A stretch of DNA of 64,000 nt from Nostoc sp. B(2019) (GCF_010091925.1 NZ_WVID01000019.1:90896-154895), one strand, 5' to 3'; shown: positions 1 to 8,739, counted from the first letter of the stretch. Numbers and translations are program-made. Notes: generated by a model not told the origin, from the letters alone.

Positions 1-1
1 G

Positions 2-754
2 CCATCAATGGGAAAGTCCCAGATCGCCTTGTTTTTGGCTTTCCAAATGATACTGTTTCATGAGCTACCTGTGGTCATCTTCTCCTTGGAGATGACAAAG
101 AAACAATTGGAGTACAGGCTGTGGAGTTTAATTAGTGTCACCAACGCCTATAAGCATTTAGAGTTAACGCCACTAAAAAGCGATCGCATCCGCAGACATC
201 GCTCAGGTAATAAACCCCTAGCAGACTGGGAATTTACAAGCATTGCCAAAATCGTCGGTGTTGCTTCAGAATTACCGCTGTACATGAATGACTCAAGGGG
301 TATCACCGTTTCACAAATTGCTTCCGAATGCCGTCAAATTAAGGCTAAAGAGGGAAAACTTGGGTTAGTTATCGTTGATTACCTGCAAATGATGGCAGAG
401 GACTCTGGAGGCAACCGCAGCTATGGACTAGGAGATGTAGCCAGGGGACTTTACAAAATGGCAGGGGAACTAGATGTACCTGTGCTGGCACTGTCGCAAA
501 TCTCTAGGGGAGTTGAGGGCAGACAGAATAAGCGCCCCATGATGAGCGACCTTAGCCAATCGGGAATTTTAGAAATGGTGGCAGACAATATTATTCTCGC
601 TTACCGGGATGAGTACTACAACCCAGACACTACAGACCAAGGAATATTAGAGCTAATCATGGCTAAAGCACGGCACGGTGAAACAGGCACAGCAACGGTA
701 TTTTTTGACAAGTCTTATGGAATTATACAGAATTTGCGCTCCGGAAATATCTGA
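2..754 (+). CDS. dnaB: DnaB-type replicative helicase, C-terminal part (cut by window edge)
   Basis: RecA-like ATPase domain of a DnaB helicase, which unwinds DNA at a replication fork. The frame is open from base 2 and begins inside the Walker A motif (PSMGKSQ), so the N-terminal domain lies outside the window. Visible motifs are SLEM after strand 2, Walker B VIVDYLQMM, and LSQISRGVEGRQNKRP followed by a DNA-binding-loop region. The usual RESGSIEQDAD segment is changed to SQSGILEMVADN, which suggests a divergent plasmid or phage-type helicase rather than the housekeeping copy. Family is certain; role as a plasmid replication gene is inference. Confidence 0.88.
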   Translation, partial: PSMGKSQIALFLAFQMILFHELPVVIFSLEMTKKQLEYRLWSLISVTNAYKHLELTPLKSDRIRRHRSGNKPLADWEFTSIAKIVGVASELPLYMNDSRGITVSQIASECRQIKAKEGKLGLVIVDYLQMMAEDSGGNRSYGLGDVARGLYKMAGELDVPVLALSQISRGVEGRQNKRPMMSDLSQSGILEMVADNIILAYRDEYYNPDTTDQGILELIMAKARHGETGTATVFFDKSYGIIQNLRSGNI

Positions 755-1472
755 GTCTTCAAACTGCTGTCGAAACCATCCGCCTCCTGTATCGGAACTT
801 TTACTGGGGGGTATTGATAATAGCCCTAGTAAAAACTCTGAACAAATAGAGATATCCCCCAGTAAAAACAACCCTAGTAAAAAGTGCAGAAATTGGGGTG
901 AGGGTAACGGCACTATTCATTGGCGCACCATTACTAGGGGTGGAAAGGACTATCCCCAGGCTTACTATCATTGGCAGGAAAAAGGGAGAAAGAAGACCAA
1001 GTACATTCCCAAGCAAATACTTGGGGATATTCAAGAAGCAGAGTTCAAGAAGCGCCCAATTAGAGAAATTTTGACATTACTGGGTGTTGTGCCTAGCCCT
1101 AGTAAAAACACATTACTGGGGGATATCGAAAACAGCCCTAGTAACGATGTCGAGCAGTCGGAAATACCCCCCAGTAAAAATAACCCTAGTAACGATGTCG
1201 AACAGTCAGAGATACCCTCCAGTAAAAATAACCCTAGTAAAACTAGACGACACAAAGGATTAGGTAGTGGCTCCATTCAGTGGAAAACCATCACCCTTCA
1301 CGGCAAAGATTATCCCCAAGCTTGGTATCACTATGAGTTCTGGAAAGATGGAGATCGCCTTGTTAAAAAGTGCAAGTATATTCCAAAACGACTATTAGAG
1401 AGAATAGAGAAACTAGAAGCACATAAAGCCCCAGTCAGAGAGATTTTATCAGTATTACGAGTAAAATTATAG
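717..1472 (+). CDS. Hypothetical two-repeat protein with SPSKN/NPSK linkers
   Basis: I do not recognise the family. The protein has two copies of one module: GNGTIHWRTIT...KDYPQAYYHW...KYIPKQIL...PIREILTLL and GSGSIQWKTIT...KDYPQAWYHY...KYIPKRLL...PVREILSVL. Linkers are rich in SPSKN and NPSK, including a 16-residue unit repeated in tandem (SNDVEQSEIPPSKNNP). The basic, aromatic module could bind DNA, but this is inference. The frame is open from 678; I prefer the ATG at 717, which still overlaps the helicase end by 38 nt. The DNA encoding the linkers is itself a dense nonamer repeat. It probably forms a unit with the helicase. Confidence 0.65.
   Translation: MELYRICAPEISESSNCCRNHPPPVSELLLGGIDNSPSKNSEQIEISPSKNNPSKKCRNWGEGNGTIHWRTITRGGKDYPQAYYHWQEKGRKKTKYIPKQILGDIQEAEFKKRPIREILTLLGVVPSPSKNTLLGDIENSPSNDVEQSEIPPSKNNPSNDVEQSEIPSSKNNPSKTRRHKGLGSGSIQWKTITLHGKDYPQAWYHYEFWKDGDRLVKKCKYIPKRLLERIEKLEAHKAPVREILSVLRVKL
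799..1240. repeat. Clustered CCC(T/C)AGTAA nonamers inside a gene
   Basis: At least a dozen copies occur on both strands, for example TTACTGGGG at 801, CCCTAGTAA at 824, 872, 1097, 1136, 1184 and 1232, CCCCAGTAA at 857 and 1169, TTACTAGGGG at 931 and TTACTGGGGG at 1113. In one reading they encode PSK, in the inverse orientation LLG. A 48-bp unit is repeated in tandem at about 1139-1234. This resembles cyanobacterial short tandem repeats or plasmid iterons. Confidence 0.75.
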
Positions 1473-1489
1473 AAAAACCTCATCCTCAG

Positions 1490-1784
1490 AAAAGCCACGC
1501 AAATCGTATTCTGATTCGTCCTAGCGAACAAGTCCCGATCAATGGTGAGATCGTCGAGGGTACTTCCAACGTCAATGAAGCCTTTCTCACGGGAGAGTCG
1601 CGCCCGGTGGTCAAAAAAGCCAATGATGAAGCGATCGCCGGAGCGGTCAATGGAGAAGGTGCTTTGACAGTCAAGGTCACTCGCACCGGAGATCAAACAA
1701 CCTGAGCCAGATTATGCGTATGGTTAAGGAAGCGCAGACATCTAAGTAAATTTCAATCACTAGCCGATCGACTTGCCTATTTAT
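1490..1784 (+). pseudogene. P1B-type metal ATPase remnant, actuator domain
   Basis: Translation gives RILIRPSEQVPINGEIVEG, then FLTGESRPV (the TGES actuator motif) and GAVNGEGALTVKVTRTGDQT. A stop follows at about 1703. The homology continues in other frames as LSQIMRMVKEAQTSK and then FQSLADRLAYL, so there are at least two frameshifts. No N-terminus is present. The C-terminal part of what is probably the same gene lies at 3740-4275, beyond a transposase and inverted flanks; the phosphorylation-site region (DKTGT) is missing. Confidence 0.8.
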
Positions 1785-1787
1785 GAT

Positions 1788-3735
1788 TGTGACTTAAATA
1801 AATTGTTTGCCGCAACGGCAAGCTTTTACTTTAAAAAACGGCAATCTTTTAGGTTCTTGGCAACTTTTGGTGATGATGAAAAGTTACGCGCTTTAAGGCA
1901 GAGGGCAGGAGGCAGAAGGCAGAAGGGTTTTAAGATTCTGCCTGTCGTCGTAGAACTTGTGACCAAGACTCAGATCGAACTTGAAGACTTTTCTTGTGAT
2001 CTAGAGGTTCTGTAACCCTTGCACAGCAGGAATTTCTGTAGTTTTCTTCTTTCTTCCTTCTGACTTGAAAATCAAACTTCGGCTTAAATCCAAGAAGGAT
2101 ATGTGGCTGAAGTCATTCAATGGCGACACAGCCGAAACAAAATATTGATTACAGGTTTAAATTGCGACCGGAACAGGTTCAACACTAACTTGATAACCAA
2201 GTTTTTCTAGGCGTTTAATCAAACGTTTCTTGACACTTTCCGGTCGTTGTTTGTCGAAATAATCAGCTCCTAAATCTTTATAAGGTTCTTGATGTGATAT
2301 TAGATGGTAAGCGATCATTAAAATAGAATGTGCAACAGCAACAGCTGCGCGTTTTTTGCCTCTTCGCCCACTAATACGACGAAACTGAGCAGCAAGGTAA
2401 GTTTTAGTATGGGCTAGAGCGTGAGCGGCTTGAACCAGAATTGTTCGTAAGGAGCGATTGCCTTTACGGGTACTAGTTGAAAGCGTTTTCCCACCACTTT
2501 CGTAGTTACCAGGAGCAACTCCAGCCCAAGCAGCCAAATGCTGGGCACTTGGGAAACGGCTCATATCGATGCCAATTTCAGATACAATAATTTCCGCAGT
2601 TCGACGTGCGATACCTGGTATAGTATCTAATAACTCTACCGCTTGCTCAAAAGGGCAACAATATTCCTCAATTTGTTGGTCAAAACATTTAATTGTTTCG
2701 TCTATGCTATCAATTTGACACAGTAGCTGTGCGAGAATAAATCGTTGATGAGGACGAACTCTACCCTCAAGTGCAAGAATCAGTAAATCATGCTTTTTTC
2801 GCATAGTTCCTTTTGCCAAGTCCGCCATTAGTTCAGGACTAGCGCTACCTTCAACAATCGCAGCTAGCATTGCTCGTCCTGACACTCCCATTACGTCACT
2901 GGCAACTGAGGCAAGTTTGATATTAGCAGCTTCAAGCACTTTTTGGACTCGATTCACCAAGTTCACTCTTTCTCGAATAAAATTGCTACGATGACGAGTT
3001 AAATCGCGCAAATCTCTTTGCTCCACAGGGGGAATAAAACTCGCACGTAACAACCCATGTTGTAGTAGTTCGGCAATCCACTGCGAATCTTTGATGTCTG
3101 TTTTGCGTCCTGGCACCGCTTTTATATGACGGGCATTAACTAACATAACTTCAAAGTTTCCTTCTAGGATATTAAATACAGGTCGCCAGTACTCACCAGT
3201 ACTCTCCATTGCTACATGAGTACAATTGTGACTTGTTAACCAGTCAGAAAGTTTTAACAAGTCCTGAGTCATTGTAGTGAATGTACGTATTTCCTTGTGC
3301 CATCCGGACGAAGACTTTGGGGTAATTACACAAGCTACCACCGTCTTTTTGTGTACATCTAGTCCTGCACAACGATTGTAGACTACCTGCATATCTCTTG
3401 ATCTACTACAACTTTCAAAATTGATAGGGGGCTAATACGTGGATATCTAAATAGTAGATTCTGACTTGCGTGCTCACTAAAACCAAAAAATTGCTCAGTG
3501 GCGACAATTGGTAATTCCTCTCGATATCCAGGTTAGACTGCCCTTCAGGCTCTGGTGCTCTAATAAGGAAACAACCTCGCTTGTATCAGCCTTATCTTGG
3601 AAGTTACCACATTTTCATTCATGGTGATGAAATTTTTTCATTGGGACTGCCCTCAGCATAGCTGCCTTCTGCCTAAACCAGCCCACTAGTGATCACCAAA
3701 AGCTGACAAGAACCATCTTTTACTTTAAGTCACAC
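1788..3735. mobile_element. Insertion region with inverted flanks around an IS110 transposase
   Basis: The left flank reads GTGACTTAAA (1789) and then GGTTCTTGGCAACTTTTGGT (about 1853). The right flank, read on the minus strand, starts GTGACTTAAA (about 3732) and continues GGTTCTTGTCAGCTTTTGGT. Both sides also carry GGCAGAAGGCAG-type runs. These look like terminal inverted repeats of an older element into which, or beside which, the IS110 copy settled. IS110 elements normally lack such ends, so two events are likely. Exact borders are uncertain. Confidence 0.55.
2157..3392 (-). CDS. IS110-family transposase
   Basis: The 411-residue protein is full length for IS110 transposases, which move circular DNA with a DEDD catalytic domain. 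N-terminal GLDVHKKTVVACV supplies the first Asp, AMESTGEYWRPV the Glu and GRKTDIKDSQWIA an Asp pair. The C-terminal Transposase_20 region is seen as LLDTIPGIARRTAEIIVSEI and FPSAQHLAAWAGVAPGNYES, with the conserved late SGGKTLSTSTRKGN. The start is ATG at 3392. It lies between the two halves of a broken metal ATPase. The frame is intact, so it may still be active. Confidence 0.93.
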   Translation of the reverse strand: MQVVYNRCAGLDVHKKTVVACVITPKSSSGWHKEIRTFTTMTQDLLKLSDWLTSHNCTHVAMESTGEYWRPVFNILEGNFEVMLVNARHIKAVPGRKTDIKDSQWIAELLQHGLLRASFIPPVEQRDLRDLTRHRSNFIRERVNLVNRVQKVLEAANIKLASVASDVMGVSGRAMLAAIVEGSASPELMADLAKGTMRKKHDLLILALEGRVRPHQRFILAQLLCQIDSIDETIKCFDQQIEEYCCPFEQAVELLDTIPGIARRTAEIIVSEIGIDMSRFPSAQHLAAWAGVAPGNYESGGKTLSTSTRKGNRSLRTILVQAAHALAHTKTYLAAQFRRISGRRGKKRAAVAVAHSILMIAYHLISHQEPYKDLGADYFDKQRPESVKKRLIKRLEKLGYQVSVEPVPVAI

Positions 3736-3739
3736 ATCT

Positions 3740-4275
3740 GCACGAGAAGCGGTTGTAAAATTACAGAAAATGGACGTGCGGTGGTAATGATTACAGGCGA
3801 TGCCGAAGCAGTTGCCAAGACCGTTGCTGGGGATTTGCAGATTGATCGCTACTATGCTCGTGTCCTACCACAGGGTAAAGCTGCGCTAATTCATCGGCTC
3901 AAAGCTGAAAAGCCGACCGCCTTTGTAGGCGAGGGCATCAATGATGCACCTGCTTTAACCGAGTCAGATTTAGGACTGGCGATCAGAGCCGGAACCAATG
4001 TTGTGATCGAGTCTGCCAATCTAATCTTAGTTAAAAGCGATCCGCTTGATGCAACTTACGCGCTTAAACTTGCGAAAGCTACCTACAGCAAAATGGCTCA
4101 TAACTTGTTATGGGCAGCTGGGTACAACGTTGTTGCCATTCCATTAGCGGCAGGAGTTGGCTACCCATTCGGCATTCTATTAACACCAGCAATAGCTGCC
4201 ATACTGATGAGCGTTTCGACAGTTGTTGTTTCATTTAATGCAATGTCGTTACGTGGCATTCGTTTGCATGATTGA
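3740..4275 (+). pseudogene. P1B-type metal ATPase remnant, hinge and C-terminal membrane part
   Basis: The in-frame part from 3781 reads VVMITGDAEAVAKTVAGDL and then [20 protein letters not shown], the hinge motif of P-type ATPases, followed by the last two membrane segments (AAGYNVVAIPLAAGV and PAIAAILMSVSTVVVSFNA). Upstream, AREAVVKLQKMDVR is in a different frame, so a one-base shift lies near 3779. GDGIND is changed to GEGIND. With the fragment at 1490-1784 it represents one dead ATPase that lost its middle. Confidence 0.85.
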
Positions 4276-4415
4276 GTACATCAGAACAAATCTCAATCGA
4301 GACGAAGTAATATAAGTTACCTCCTAGATGCAGAAGCCATTTCACTGCTTCAAAACTACTCACACCCATAATCAGGGTAGAGTTGAACTAAAAAGTTTTT
4401 TGTAAGCATCTGTCT

Positions 4416-4655
4416 TTAACGATACAACATTTTAAATGGGTAAATAGAGCGAACGGTTTTAAGTGGGGGTATATTAAAAGGTAGCTTAATAGTGAAAGTG
4501 CTACCTTCACCTAAGTTACTTTGCACATCTATGCTGCCGTGGTGTGACTGAATAATTGCTTGCGCGATCGCTAATTCTAATCCAGAACCACCAATGCTAC
4601 GAGAGCGAGCGCTACTCACCCGATAAAAGCGATCAAAAATTCGAGTCAGTTCGTG
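4416..4655 (-). pseudogene. Histidine kinase C-terminal fragment (duplicate of the 6432 kinase)
   Basis: The fragment encodes HELTRIFDRFYRVSS, GGSGLELAIAQAIIQ and the end NIPPLKTVRSIYPFKMLYR, matching the end of the kinase at 6432-7832 almost residue for residue. Substitutions include GLGLAIVQ to GLELAIAQ in the ATP-binding G2 box. Homology stops abruptly at about 4655, where group II intron sequence begins. It has no promoter or N-terminus and is a recombination remnant. Confidence 0.85.
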
Positions 4656-4657
4656 GT

Positions 4658-4891
4658 GATGTGAAAGCATTTCGCAGACTCCAAAGAACGTTGATGAAGT
4701 CTTGGTGACCAAGAGCTTTATCAGTTCGTAGAGTTACCCAGGATAATCAGGGAAAAAAGACGGCTGGCGTTGAGTCACTGACCCCAAAGCAACGTCTAGA
4801 ACTGACTGGAAATTTAAACCTGGGGTCAAAGGTCAGCCCAACTAGACAGTATTCAATCCATTCCACTTGGTGTCAACCCTTCTTAAATTAG
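4658..4891 (+). pseudogene. Group II intron reverse transcriptase N-terminal remnant
   Basis: Reading from 4658 gives DVKAFRRLQRTLMKSW, an in-frame TGA, then PRALSVRRVTQDNQGKKTAG, VESLTPKQRLELTGNL and LGSKVSPT before it degenerates to a stop at 4891. This is the characteristic N-terminal region of cyanobacterial group II intron-encoded RT/maturases. Palm-domain motifs are absent and no intron RNA domains V/VI are seen here. It abuts the kinase fragment, which marks a deletion or rearrangement junction. Confidence 0.78.
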
Positions 4892-5089
4892 CGAAGCATT
4901 GTTAAAAGAGGGATTATTATGTCTGTTAATTGAGATTAGCAGGTGTAAATTGACCTAAAAAATGGGGTTTTGTGTCTGCTAATGCTCCTCAAAACCCCAA
5001 ACAATTATGTCATCTCATGTAAGTGAAACTATTTCTCACGGATCTCGGTTCGACTCCTACAAGACTACTCAGTCCATAGGCTCTTTAAC
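4892..5089. other. Intergenic, no gene seen
   Basis: I see no reading frame or clear signal here. A T-arm-like string (GGTTCGACTCC, 5047) has no pairing stem and is not a tRNA. Confidence 0.5.
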
Positions 5090-5272
5090 TTAATACCATG
5101 ACTGGTGTTTTTTGCGTTTTTTGTCGTGGTATTTCTTACCATACCAATCGTAGTTTTTGCCTTTGTTATAATCATCGTCTTTGTCGTATTCGTGGTATCC
5201 CCCAGATAAAAGCTGCTGTTCCTGTGTGGATAAATTCACAAGCAAATCAGACGTAATGATTGAATCAGACAT
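5090..5272 (-). CDS. Double-glycine leader peptide, bacteriocin-like RiPP precursor
   Basis: The 60-residue peptide has a leader MSDSIITSDLLVNLSTQEQQ ending in LLSGG, the double-glycine type processed by C39-peptidase ABC transporters. The 35-residue core is very rich in Tyr, Asp, Lys and His and lacks Cys. A ribosome site (GAGGT) precedes the ATG. Cyanobacterial small peptides of this kind are catalogued as bacteriocin-like; activity is unknown. No modifying enzyme or peptidase transporter is in the window. The many His, Asp and Tyr residues could instead bind metal, which is speculation. Confidence 0.72.
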   Translation of the reverse strand: MSDSIITSDLLVNLSTQEQQLLSGGYHEYDKDDDYNKGKNYDWYGKKYHDKKRKKHQSWY

Positions 5273-5642
5273 ATTTTTACCTCACTTACTTCATAGAGAT
5301 TACACACCTACATAATAAAAACCAGGTGTGTAACACTACGCTTTCATTTTTAAAGCCGTTTTATAAAGATTAAATTCTCCTAAAGTAAGAAACTAAAAAA
5401 CTAGGTTTTAGGCTATAGACTTATACAAAGTACTATCTTAAGCTATTGAAAAATTTTTTATGCGCTGTTATAATCTTTTACTTTTCATTTGGTATTCTAA
5501 CAGTAATTTGATAAAAAATAAATCTGAATATATAAAGATATTTATATATTTTTACATCCTGCTGAAATCTTTAGTATGTAAGCTTTTTAGCTTATTCTAT
5601 TACCTATCTTATCTATAAATAAAATAGTTAATGCATACTAAG

Positions 5643-5660
5643 ATGAAATTAGGATGAAAT
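5643..5660 (+). promoter_or_regulatory. ATGAAAT-N4-ATGAAAT box (CopR-type), class B
   Basis: Perfect 7-bp direct repeat with an 11-bp period. Exactly 35 nt follow before CATTAGG (5696), as in four other copies. The 755-bp gap 5273-6027 is AT-rich. It also holds an AGGGG ribosome site and an ATG at 5743 that opens only 11 codons. A longer frame over about 5713-5880 has no usable start. Confidence 0.72.
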
Positions 5661-6027
5661 TCTCGTATGTAATTAGTAAGAAATATTTTTAATGTCATTA
5701 GGCAGACGTAAGCGCGCCGACAATTTCTTAAAGTAGGGGATTATGGACTCGAATCAAGTCACCAACACCAAGAACTAAGCAAAACTAACCCAAACGCAAA
5801 CAAGCTAAAGAATACCGCCAATAAATCAGACGTTACAGCAGCCGAATTAGATAGGATGCACTTATTGCAAGTTATAGTATGAACAACATGTCAAGAATTA
5901 TGAACTATTTAATTATGTTCTGAAAATATATTAGTTATATGAAAAACTTCATATACACTCTGATTAAATTCAGATTTATAAAGTAGAATTTAAGAAGTAA
6001 ATTTATAAAGAATTCCAAGGTACAGTT

Positions 6028-6288
6028 GTGGATAAAATAGTAATTTTTGACTTTCATATTAGTCATGCAGATACATTTTTATATGATCTGACTCCAGCGC
6101 AAGCAGAGACTGTATTGGGTGGTGTTAGTGCTGCTGGTTATCCCTATACTGCTGCTTATATATTGAGTATTCATGATGGCATAAATCGTGTACAAGACAA
6201 CACTTACGGTGTAGGCAGCAGTTACAGAAATAAATATAGCTCCATAGACAATTCCGATCAGGTTTTCATCAAGTACTATCCGATTTAA
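6028..6288 (+). CDS. Small double-glycine peptide, possible RiPP precursor
   Basis: The 86-residue peptide starts with GTG. The leader ends DLTPAQAETVLGG, a double-glycine processing motif, followed by a core VSAAGYPYTAAYILSIHDGIN rich in Tyr, Ser and Asn. I know no named family. It lies downstream of a CopR-type box and upstream of a strong hairpin, so it appears to be an independent short transcript. A secretion system is not encoded nearby. Confidence 0.6.
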   Translation: MDKIVIFDFHISHADTFLYDLTPAQAETVLGGVSAAGYPYTAAYILSIHDGINRVQDNTYGVGSSYRNKYSSIDNSDQVFIKYYPI

Positions 6289-6329
6289 TTATTAATAATT
6301 GATGCGGTTGTCTTGCAGACTTGAGTTTA

Positions 6330-6360
6330 GTGGGTCATGAACTTACAGTTCATGACCCAC
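6330..6360. terminator. Perfect 14-bp hairpin
   Basis: GTGGGTCATGAACT, a three-base loop and the exact complement. It lies 41 nt after the small peptide gene and 71 nt from the kinase gene end, so it can serve both converging genes. No clear U-run is present. Confidence 0.65.
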
Positions 6361-6431
6361 GGATGAAAATTTATTTTCAGAATGGCTAAGTAACAAGAAA
6401 CGATCTAGCAGGTTTATATAAGTATCTGTTT

Positions 6432-7832
6432 TTAACGATACAATATTTTAAATGGGTAAATAGAGCGTACACTATCGAGTGGGGGTACATTAAAAGGTAG
6501 CTTGATAGTGAAAGTGCTGCCTTCACCTAAGTTACTTTGCACATCTATGCTGCCGTGGTGTGACTGGATAATTGCTTGAACAATGGCTAATCCTAAACCA
6601 GAACCACCAGTGCTACGAGAGCGATCACTACTCACTCGATAAAAGCGATCAAAAATTCGAGTCAGTTCGTTTTTTGGGATACCAATGCCTGTATCTTGAA
6701 CTTTGATTACAGCATAATGGTCGTTGCGGTCTAATAAAACCTTTACCTCCCCTCCTTTGGGTGTGTATTGAATTGCATTGACAATTAAATTAGAAAACAA
6801 GCGATAAAGCTGGTCAGCATTACCTATAATATTCAGAGGTTGATGCACTTGTATTAAAGATGTCAGCTTTACCTCTGCGGCATTTGCCATCGCTTCAAAC
6901 TCCTCAACTAAATCGCTAACAATATCATTTAGGCAACAAACTTCACGCTGTAACTTTTGGGCTTGTTTATCTAAACGTGCTAACATTAATAAATCAACAA
7001 CTAAAGCCGTTAGCCGTTGATTTTGACGTTGTATAGTTTGCAAAATATCTCGTGTATCTTCAGAGTCTATTTGCGGCATTAAAAGTGCTGATTCTACCGT
7101 TGCACCTGTTGCAGCTAAAGGCGTTCGTAATTCATGTGCGGCATCTGCTGTAAACTGTTGAATTTGTCGATAAGATTGATAAATTGGCTGCATAGCTAAT
7201 CCTGATAGCCACCAGCTAGCACCAGCAATCATAGCCATTGCAACTAGCAGCCCTAATACCAAAACTAATTTCACACTATCCAAGTAATGATTAAACTCTT
7301 GTAGACTTCGCCCTACTTGCATATATCCCCAATCTTGATAATTTTGGGTATGCAACCCTAGAGTAATTTGATGGTAATCTTTGCCTTTGCTGTCTTTGAG
7401 AAATTGCCAAGTTTTTTGATTAAAAACGTCAGGTAATCCTTCTGGATAATAACCAGCAGTAGCAATTAATTTTCCAGAAGTATCAAAAAAACGTATATAG
7501 TAGCTACTTTTAGTAACGATACCAAGTAGATGACGTTTAGAATGTGGCTGTTGTTGAATACAATTACTAGCTCCAGTTCCACATTTATCTATATTTGGGA
7601 ATAACTGATGTGCCAATGGTTCCAAACGTCCAGGTGACTGTAGTTTTAGTTCGATACTGTCGTGTAATGTTCCCGCTACAGACTCAATTTCACTGTCTAA
7701 AGCTACCACATGAGCATGGAACACTGCTCGATAAAAACCGAACGCACATAGGCTTAAAATTAAACCCATAACAATGGCATAATATAGAGCCAACCGAATA
7801 CGAGTAAGTCGAAACAGCTTATTCTGATTCAT
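6432..7832 (-). CDS. Sensor histidine kinase (RppB/CopS-like)
   Basis: Membrane sensor kinase of 466 residues from the ATG at 7832 (MNQNKLFR), which overlaps the response regulator by 14 nt. TM1 (IRLALYYAIVMGLILSLCAF) and TM2 (LVLVLGLLVAMAMIAGASWW) flank a periplasmic sensor of about 150 residues. The phosphoacceptor box is FTADAAHELRTPLAA (His near 233), with N box LFSNLIVNAIQYTP, G1 VKVQDTGIGI and G2 GGSGLGLAIV. A paralogous pair lies at 42614-44729 and a fragment of this gene at 4416. It probably senses metal at the cell surface, inferred from neighbours and boxes. Confidence 0.9.
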   Translation of the reverse strand: MNQNKLFRLTRIRLALYYAIVMGLILSLCAFGFYRAVFHAHVVALDSEIESVAGTLHDSIELKLQSPGRLEPLAHQLFPNIDKCGTGASNCIQQQPHSKRHLLGIVTKSSYYIRFFDTSGKLIATAGYYPEGLPDVFNQKTWQFLKDSKGKDYHQITLGLHTQNYQDWGYMQVGRSLQEFNHYLDSVKLVLVLGLLVAMAMIAGASWWLSGLAMQPIYQSYRQIQQFTADAAHELRTPLAATGATVESALLMPQIDSEDTRDILQTIQRQNQRLTALVVDLLMLARLDKQAQKLQREVCCLNDIVSDLVEEFEAMANAAEVKLTSLIQVHQPLNIIGNADQLYRLFSNLIVNAIQYTPKGGEVKVLLDRNDHYAVIKVQDTGIGIPKNELTRIFDRFYRVSSDRSRSTGGSGLGLAIVQAIIQSHHGSIDVQSNLGEGSTFTIKLPFNVPPLDSVRSIYPFKILYR

Positions 7833-8523
7833 TGGTGAAATTAAGACGATATCCCATACCGTGCAAAGTTTCAATTGAGCTAGTACAGTCGCTATTGGTG
7901 AGTTTGCGACGTAACAAACGTATTTGCGCCGCCACTACATTGCTACTAGATTCCGCATTAACTTCCCAAATCTGGTTACGAATTTGTTCGGTAGTAACAA
8001 TTTGGTTGGGATGCTTCATAAAATACTCTAGCAGTTGGAACTCTTTATTAGTTAAAGGAATCCTTTGCTGTTCACCCGTAGTATTTTGTCTTACAACTGT
8101 ACTGTTACCATAATCTAGAGTCAAGTTACCAACAGTCAATTGTTGGGGTTGGAAATGCGGAGAGCGACGCTGCAAAGCCCGCAATCGTGCCAGTAGTTCT
8201 ACCATTCCAAAGGGTTTTACTAGGTAATCGTCAGCACCAGCATCTAGCCCGGCAACTTTATCTTCCATTCTATCTTTAGCAGTTAGCATCAAGATAGGAA
8301 GAGGATTACCTTTGTAACGTAGTCTTTTACACAATTCTAAACCAGTAATTCCAGGAAGCATCCAATCGAGAATCGCTACTGTATATTGTGCCGAGCTATT
8401 TTCTAAGTAAGCCCATGCTTCAGTACCATCCATTACCCAATCAACTAAGTACTTTTGTTGATTTAAGGTACGCTTGATAGCAGCCCCTAAATCCGGCTCA
8501 TCTTCGACTAGCAGCACCCTCAT
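7819..8523 (-). CDS. OmpR/PhoB-family response regulator (RppA/CopR-like)
   Basis: 234 residues from the ATG at 8523 (MRVLLVEDEPDLG). The longer frame to 8661 would add an implausible hydrophobic leader across the promoter. Receiver domain: EDE acidic pocket, phosphorylated Asp in AILDWMLPG, LMLTAK and KPFG. The C-terminal winged helix has LTNKEFQLLEYFMKHPNQIV and NVVAAQIRLLRRKL. It is cotranscribed with the kinase. Two ATGAAAT boxes upstream (8616, 8820) suggest autoregulation. It is a prime candidate to bind all boxes in this window. Confidence 0.92.
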   Translation of the reverse strand: MRVLLVEDEPDLGAAIKRTLNQQKYLVDWVMDGTEAWAYLENSSAQYTVAILDWMLPGITGLELCKRLRYKGNPLPILMLTAKDRMEDKVAGLDAGADDYLVKPFGMVELLARLRALQRRSPHFQPQQLTVGNLTLDYGNSTVVRQNTTGEQQRIPLTNKEFQLLEYFMKHPNQIVTTEQIRNQIWEVNAESSSNVVAAQIRLLRRKLTNSDCTSSIETLHGMGYRLNFTNESE

Positions 8524-8615
8524 ATCAAATTGAGTAGTTAAAGGTTCGTTGTAAATTTGTGACTTAAGCATAGTTTGCAATAGGGATATCCCTATAAATA
8601 GGTTGACACTTAGAT

Positions 8616-8633
8616 ATGAAATTAGGATGAAAT
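8616..8633 (-). promoter_or_regulatory. CopR-type box for the two-component operon
   Basis: On the minus strand, TTTCAT-N5-TTTCAT is followed after 15 nt by TATTTA/TATAGG, a -10-like element. It lies 93 bp before the regulator start. Confidence 0.78.
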
Positions 8634-8739
8634 TCTTAAGAATTAGAATTAAGCTATACAAGATCTAACAGTAGGCTAGTATCTTAGCGATACATAATTA
8701 AAGAGAAAAGACTTAGTATACCAGGTTGCCCAAATAGGG

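Noticed and set aside
678..716. Upstream extension of the repeat-protein gene to 678
   Set aside because: The extra codons lie in the helicase gene in another frame; a later ATG is more economical.
1488..1686. Minus-strand frames over the ATPase fragment
   Set aside because: Antisense shadows; the plus strand gives clear P-type ATPase motifs.
1773..2015. 80-codon plus-strand frame
   Set aside because: It runs through the inverted flank and GGCAGAAGGCAG-type repeat of a mobile element; the composition is not protein-like.
5041..5060. tRNA T-arm-like GGTTCGACTCC
   Set aside because: The flanking bases do not pair and no acceptor, D or anticodon arm is present.
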